Assembly (NCBI GenBank): GCA_946614685.1
Contig: CAMOHF010000016.1
Span: 1-10,594 of the forward strand
Reading direction: 5' to 3'
Length of the DNA stretch: 10,594 nt
Origin: an uncultured Clostridia bacterium
Lineage (GTDB): Bacteria; Bacillota; Clostridia; Lachnospirales; Lachnospiraceae
Below, piece after piece: positions 7,670 to 10,594 of this stretch (position 1 is the first letter of the stretch; the number at the start of each line of letters is the position of its first letter). Made by a program: the position numbers and the translations under genes. The notes beneath the pieces were generated by a model. It was given only the letters and a program-made list of their open reading frames with translations, ran no database searches and was not told the origin of the DNA.

Positions 7670-8776
7670 CTATTGTGCTTCTGCATCTGTCGGAGAAGTT
7701 TTGGATCCGTTATCCACCAGGAACTGTGCAACCTTTTCTGCCAGTGCGTAGTAGAGAAGATCTTCGTCCGTGTAGTACTTCTTGATCTCATCCTTGTCGG
7801 TAAATCCTGCATCGGACATGAGCTTTTCAACGTATGCATCCACATCATCCTGCGTTGCCTTGATGCCCTCGGCTTTCGCCACGGCACAGATGATGCTCTT
7901 CTCTTTGATGAAGTCGGAAACCATACCGCTTAAGTACTCCTTGAAGGCGTCCTCGCTGCTGTAACCGTAGTAGGTGGTTACATAGGTTGCGAAGTCTACA
8001 TTGTACTGTGCAGCAGCATCTTCGATCTGCTTGATGTTCTGATCGATCAGACGCTTGGTTTCTTCCTCGGGATACTTGCCGATCTCCGTCTCTTCCACAA
8101 GCTTCTGTACAACCTGACGCTTGGCACTGCTTTCGTTGTACTCCTTCTGGCGGTCGATGATCTCTTTCTTGGTTGCTTCCTTGTACTCTGCGAGGGTCTT
8201 GGAATCGGTGTGCTCTGCGATGAAGTCATCAGTCAGCTCGGGGAGAGATTCTCTCGTGGCGGAGTTGATGGTGATCGCAAATACCGCATCCTTTCCGGCA
8301 AGATCCGTGCTGCCGTAATCCTCGGGGAATGTGACATTGATGTCGAAGGACTCGCCAACCTTGTGCCCCACGAAGCTGTCCTCGAATCCGGGGATGTAGC
8401 TGCCGGAGCCTAAGGTTAAGTCGGCACCCTGACCGTTGGTGTTTCCGCCTTCGAACGGAACGCCGTCGATGGAACCGACGTAATCGATGTTCACGGTGTC
8501 GCCGTTCTCAACCTTCTGAGTTGTAAGTGTCTCGGATGTCTTATACTCGGAAAGCTTGGACTCGATGTTGGACTGAATTGCATCCTCGGGGATCTCCGAG
8601 TCATCCCACTCATAGGCAATGCCCTTGTAATCACCCAGGGTGACATAGCTTGCATACTTATCTATCATTTTCTGCTGGTTGACGCCGTTGACCCTGCCGC
8701 CGCATCCGGTGATCAGCATGCTCATGCCGAGCGCCATACCGAGTACAAGCGCGGATCTGCCTGTTCGTTTCTTCAT
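7670..8776 (-). CDS. Trigger-factor-like lipoprotein with an FKBP-type peptidyl-prolyl isomerase domain
   Basis: This 368-residue protein is a surface-anchored relative of trigger factor. The signal peptide (KKR start, hydrophobic residues 8-22) ends in the lipobox ITGC with lipidated Cys25. The N-terminal ribosome-binding domain of cytoplasmic trigger factor is absent, which fits an extracytoplasmic site. Residues about 89-172 are an FKBP domain of the trigger factor type: GDTVNIDYVG, GVPFEGG, LGSGSYIPGFED (127-133), the FPEDYG turn (150-155) and LAGKDAVF (159-166). From about 173 to 355 it has the helical trigger factor C-terminal domain, starting with LPELTDDFI. Prolyl isomerase plus chaperone activity on secreted proteins is inferred. 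The ATG is at 8774-8776 on the minus strand, with GAAGGGA (8784-8790) as the ribosome binding site. It is monocistronic here, convergent with another folding lipoprotein and divergent from nrdD. It should not be named tig. Confidence 0.9.
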   Translation of the reverse strand: MKKRTGRSALVLGMALGMSMLITGCGGRVNGVNQQKMIDKYASYVTLGDYKGIAYEWDDSEIPEDAIQSNIESKLSEYKTSETLTTQKVENGDTVNIDYVGSIDGVPFEGGNTNGQGADLTLGSGSYIPGFEDSFVGHKVGESFDINVTFPEDYGSTDLAGKDAVFAITINSATRESLPELTDDFIAEHTDSKTLAEYKEATKKEIIDRQKEYNESSAKRQVVQKLVEETEIGKYPEEETKRLIDQNIKQIEDAAAQYNVDFATYVTTYYGYSSEDAFKEYLSGMVSDFIKEKSIICAVAKAEGIKATQDDVDAYVEKLMSDAGFTDKDEIKKYYTDEDLLYYALAEKVAQFLVDNGSKTSPTDAEAQ

Positions 8777-8801
8777 AATAATATCCCTTCCAATCGTTAT
8801 A

Positions 8802-8846
8802 ATGATACAACTCTCTTTTTATATCACAATTCCGTTGAAAAATAAA
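8802..8846 (-). promoter_or_regulatory. Candidate promoter region of the trigger-factor-like lipoprotein
   Basis: Two overlapping solutions are visible on the minus strand. One is an extended -10, TGA followed by TATAAA (8826-8818), with only a poor -35 (TTTATT, 8846-8841) at 17 bp. The other is TTGTGA (8829-8824), a 16-bp spacer and TATCAT (8807-8802). Both give a short leader ahead of the ATG at 8776. Sequence alone does not decide between them. The promoter is upstream of, and separate from, the NrdR-like boxes. Confidence 0.4.
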
Positions 8847-8915
8847 GCAATTTTCTGAGGTTTCACAGACTTTTCACGTTTTGCAAGACCGAAAACACCA
8901 GTAAATACGCGGTTT

Positions 8916-8962
8916 CTACTACATCTTGTAAAAAATAGATGATTTTACACTACATTTAGTAG
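8916..8962. promoter_or_regulatory. Upstream pair of NrdR-like operator boxes (boxes 1 and 2)
   Basis: NrdR is the ATP-cone repressor of ribonucleotide reductase genes and binds tandem 16-bp palindromes close to the idealised ACACTATATATAGTGT. Box 2 (8947-8962, ACACTACATTTAGTAG) matches 12 of 16 and overlaps the nrdD -35 by three bases. Box 1 (8916-8931, CTACTACATCTTGTAA) matches 9 of 16 and shares the TACAT core in the same register. Their centres are 31 bp apart, about three helical turns, which is the spacing known for NrdR pairs. The position next to nrdD supports the call strongly; box 1 alone would be weak. Confidence 0.8.
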
Positions 8963-8988
8963 ACAAGGCATATAAAGAGTGCTATAAT
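8960..8988 (+). promoter_or_regulatory. Extended -10 sigma-A promoter of nrdD
   Basis: The -35 TAGACA (8960-8965, five of six matches) is followed after exactly 17 bp by a perfect TATAAT (8983-8988). This is preceded by TGC, which makes it an extended -10. Transcription should start near 8995, leaving a leader of about 78 bases. This is the best promoter in the window, consistent with a gene that is strong when derepressed. Its -35 is overlapped by NrdR-like box 2. Confidence 0.85.
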
Positions 8989-9013
8989 AACAAAGCACGC
9001 TCGGAGAAAGCGG

Positions 9014-9060
9014 GCACTATATCTAGTGTATCCTTAAGAATTCTATCATATATTTAGGGG
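9014..9060. promoter_or_regulatory. Downstream pair of NrdR-like operator boxes (boxes 3 and 4)
   Basis: Box 3 (9014-9029, GCACTATATCTAGTGT) is the best box in the region, with 14 of 16 matches to the idealised NrdR palindrome and five-base-pair perfect arms CACTA/TAGTG. Exactly 31 bp further on, box 4 (9045-9060, ATCATATATTTAGGGG) matches 10 of 16 with an intact TATATTTAG core; its right arm is replaced by the G-rich ribosome binding site of nrdD. Both lie in the transcribed leader, downstream of the start site, where a bound repressor could block escape or elongation. Box 3 is convincing on its own; box 4 rests on spacing and core. Confidence 0.75.
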
Positions 9061-9072
9061 GAAGGGTTTAAA

Positions 9073-10594
9073 ATGAAAGTAATCAAGCGCGACGGACAGA
9101 CAGTCAACTTTGATCGGTCCAAGATCATCACAGCCATTGCCAAGGCCAATGCCGAAGTAGAGGATGAGGAGAAGGTCACGGAAGCCAAAATCGAGGAGAT
9201 TGTGGAGGATATCGAATCCCGAAAGAGAAAGAGAATTCTCGTGGAAGATATCCAGGATATCATCGAGCATGATTTGATGCAGGACGGAAAGTACATCCTT
9301 GCAAAGACCTACATTATCTATCGCTACACCAGAGAACTGGTTCGTAAGGCGAATACCACAGACGATTCCATCTTAAGTTTGATCAAAAACCGCAACAAGG
9401 ACGTTATGGAGGAAAACTCCAACAAGAACGCAACCGTTGCGTCCACACAGCGTGACCTGATCGCAGGTGAGGTGTCCAAAGACCTGACCAGACGTGTGCT
9501 CCTTCCGGAGAAGATTTCCAAGGCACATGACGAAGGAGCGATTCATTTCCATGATGCGGATTATTTCCTGCAGCCGATCTTCAACTGCTGCCTGATCAAT
9601 ATCGGAGACATGCTTGATAACGGCACCGTGATGAACGGCAAGTTGATCGAGAGCCCCAAGAGCTTTCAGGTGGCATGTACCGTAACCACACAGATCATCG
9701 CATCCGTGGCATCTTCCCAGTATGGCGGACAGTCCGTGGATATGATCCATTTGGGCAAGTATCTGCGCAAGAGCTATGAGAAGTATAAGGAGCGTTTCAC
9801 CTCCGAGTTCGGCGACAAGCTGGATGCGGAGACCATCGAGAAGATGATCGAGGAGCGCCTCTATGATGAATTAAAGAGCGGCGTACAGACGATCCAGTAT
9901 CAGATCAATACCCTGATGACCACCAACGGTCAGTCACCCTTCGTAACCCTCTTCCTTCACCTGGACAAGGATGATGAGTACATCGAAGAGAACGCGCGGA
10001 TCATCGTGGAGATCCTCCGCCAGAGACTTGAGGGTATCAAGAACGAAGCCGGCGTTTATGTAACACCCGCCTTCCCGAAGCTTGTATATGTACTCGACGA
10101 GTGCAACTGCTTAAAGGGCGGAAAGTATGATTATATCACCGAGCTTGCGGTCAAATGTTCCGCAAAGCGTATGTATCCCGATTACATCTCCGCTAAGAAG
10201 ATGCGTGAGAACTATGAGGGCAATGTCTTCTCACCGATGGGTTGCCGTTCCTTCCTGTCTCCCTGGAAGGATGCAGACGGAAACTACAAGTGGGAAGGAC
10301 GTTTCAACCAGGGCGTTGTTTCCCTGAACCTGCCGCAGATCGGTATTCTTGCGAAGGGCGACGAGGAGAAATTCTGGAAGCTTCTGGATGAGAGACTGGA
10401 TCTGTGCTATGAGGCACTGATGTGCAGACACAACGCGCTGATGGGTGTAACCTCCGATGTGAGCCCCATCCACTGGCAGTACGGCGCGATCGCAAGACTG
10501 AAGAAGGGCGAGAAGATCGACAAGTATCTGATGAACGGATACTCCACCATCTCCCTCGGCTATATCGGTCTCTATGAGCTCACCAAGCTCATGA
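9073..10594 (+). CDS. nrdD: Anaerobic (class III) ribonucleoside-triphosphate reductase, N-terminal part (3' end outside window)
   Basis: NrdD makes dNTPs from NTPs under anaerobic conditions using a glycyl radical installed by the activase NrdG. The 507 visible codons are open to the window end. Residues 1 to about 90 form an ATP cone, the allosteric dATP/ATP sensor, beginning with VIKRDG and including ILVEDIQDIIEHDLM and the ILAKTYIIYRY helix. The catalytic barrel follows, with HFHDADYF at 158-165, the cysteine pair Cys172/Cys173 in NCCLIN, one of which should be the first active-site Cys, and MGCRSFL with Cys391, matching the thiyl-radical Cys (Cys290 in phage T4 NrdD). The C-terminal zinc site and glycyl radical loop lie beyond the window. 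The ATG has AAGGG at 9062-9066 upstream, preceded by a further G-run. NrdR-like boxes around the promoter show likely dNTP-responsive repression. nrdG probably follows, but is not visible. Confidence 0.96.
   Translation, partial: MKVIKRDGQTVNFDRSKIITAIAKANAEVEDEEKVTEAKIEEIVEDIESRKRKRILVEDIQDIIEHDLMQDGKYILAKTYIIYRYTRELVRKANTTDDSILSLIKNRNKDVMEENSNKNATVASTQRDLIAGEVSKDLTRRVLLPEKISKAHDEGAIHFHDADYFLQPIFNCCLINIGDMLDNGTVMNGKLIESPKSFQVACTVTTQIIASVASSQYGGQSVDMIHLGKYLRKSYEKYKERFTSEFGDKLDAETIEKMIEERLYDELKSGVQTIQYQINTLMTTNGQSPFVTLFLHLDKDDEYIEENARIIVEILRQRLEGIKNEAGVYVTPAFPKLVYVLDECNCLKGGKYDYITELAVKCSAKRMYPDYISAKKMRENYEGNVFSPMGCRSFLSPWKDADGNYKWEGRFNQGVVSLNLPQIGILAKGDEEKFWKLLDERLDLCYEALMCRHNALMGVTSDVSPIHWQYGAIARLKKGEKIDKYLMNGYSTISLGYIGLYELTKLM

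Larger units (their letters stand above)
8777..9072. other. Divergent intergenic regulatory region
   Basis: This 296-bp non-coding stretch lies between the minus-strand FKBP lipoprotein gene and nrdD. It is clearly more A/T rich than the flanking genes. From left to right it holds the lipoprotein's ribosome binding site and candidate promoter (8784-8846), an unassigned segment (about 8847-8915), a pair of NrdR-like boxes, the nrdD promoter, a second pair of NrdR-like boxes and the nrdD ribosome binding site. I see no tRNA, riboswitch or small ORF worth calling in it. Confidence 0.8.

Noticed and set aside
8861..8877. Direct repeat TTTCAC (8861-8866 and 8872-8877) as an operator of the lipoprotein gene
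   Set aside because: Six-base repeats 11 bp apart in an A/T-rich region are expected by chance, and they do not line up with either candidate promoter.
8998..9012. Small hairpin CGCT/AGCG in the nrdD leader as a riboswitch or attenuator
   Set aside because: The stem has four base pairs with a seven-base loop; there is no alternative structure, T run or known riboswitch core.

Overview
The window looks like chromosomal core DNA from an anaerobic, low-redundancy Clostridia-type Firmicute, most likely a member of the Lachnospiraceae. This is inferred from the gene set (F-type ATP synthase, glmU-pth-mfd order, several Cys-anchored lipoproteins, class III anaerobic ribonucleotide reductase), strong AGGAGG-type ribosome binding sites, and the style of the protein sequences. 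The genus cannot be fixed by eye. I see no insertion sequence, CRISPR array, tRNA, rRNA or phage gene.

Region 1 (1-1664, + strand) is the end of an ATP synthase operon: the C-terminus of AtpD (beta), complete AtpC (epsilon), and then a 316-residue lipoprotein of unknown function. Each stop codon overlaps the next start as TAATG, so the three genes are probably translationally coupled.

Region 2 (1665-7664, + strand) starts with a good sigma-A-type promoter at 1668-1695. It is followed by glmU (pyrophosphorylase half only), pth, mfd (TTG start) and a lipoprotein with a degenerate parvulin (PpiC/SurA-like) fold. Genes are separated by 14 bp or less, or overlap. The order resembles the glmU-prs-ctc-pth-mfd block of Bacillus subtilis, but prs and ctc are absent and GlmU lacks its acetyltransferase domain.

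Region 3 (7629-8776) holds a perfect 16-bp-stem bidirectional terminator. It separates the parvulin-like lipoprotein from a convergent gene for a second folding lipoprotein, a trigger-factor-like FKBP protein without the ribosome-binding domain. Two extracytoplasmic folding factors thus sit tail to tail.

Region 4 (8777-10594) is a 296-bp divergent intergenic region followed by nrdD, which runs off the window end. The intergenic region carries an almost ideal extended -10 promoter for nrdD. It is flanked by four NrdR-like boxes arranged as two pairs, each pair with exactly 31 bp centre-to-centre spacing: one pair reaches into the -35, the other lies in the 5' UTR and reaches the ribosome binding site. 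This doubled operator layout is the most notable regulatory signal in the window. The most notable protein-level oddities are the single-domain GlmU and the lipoprotein coupled to the ATP synthase operon.
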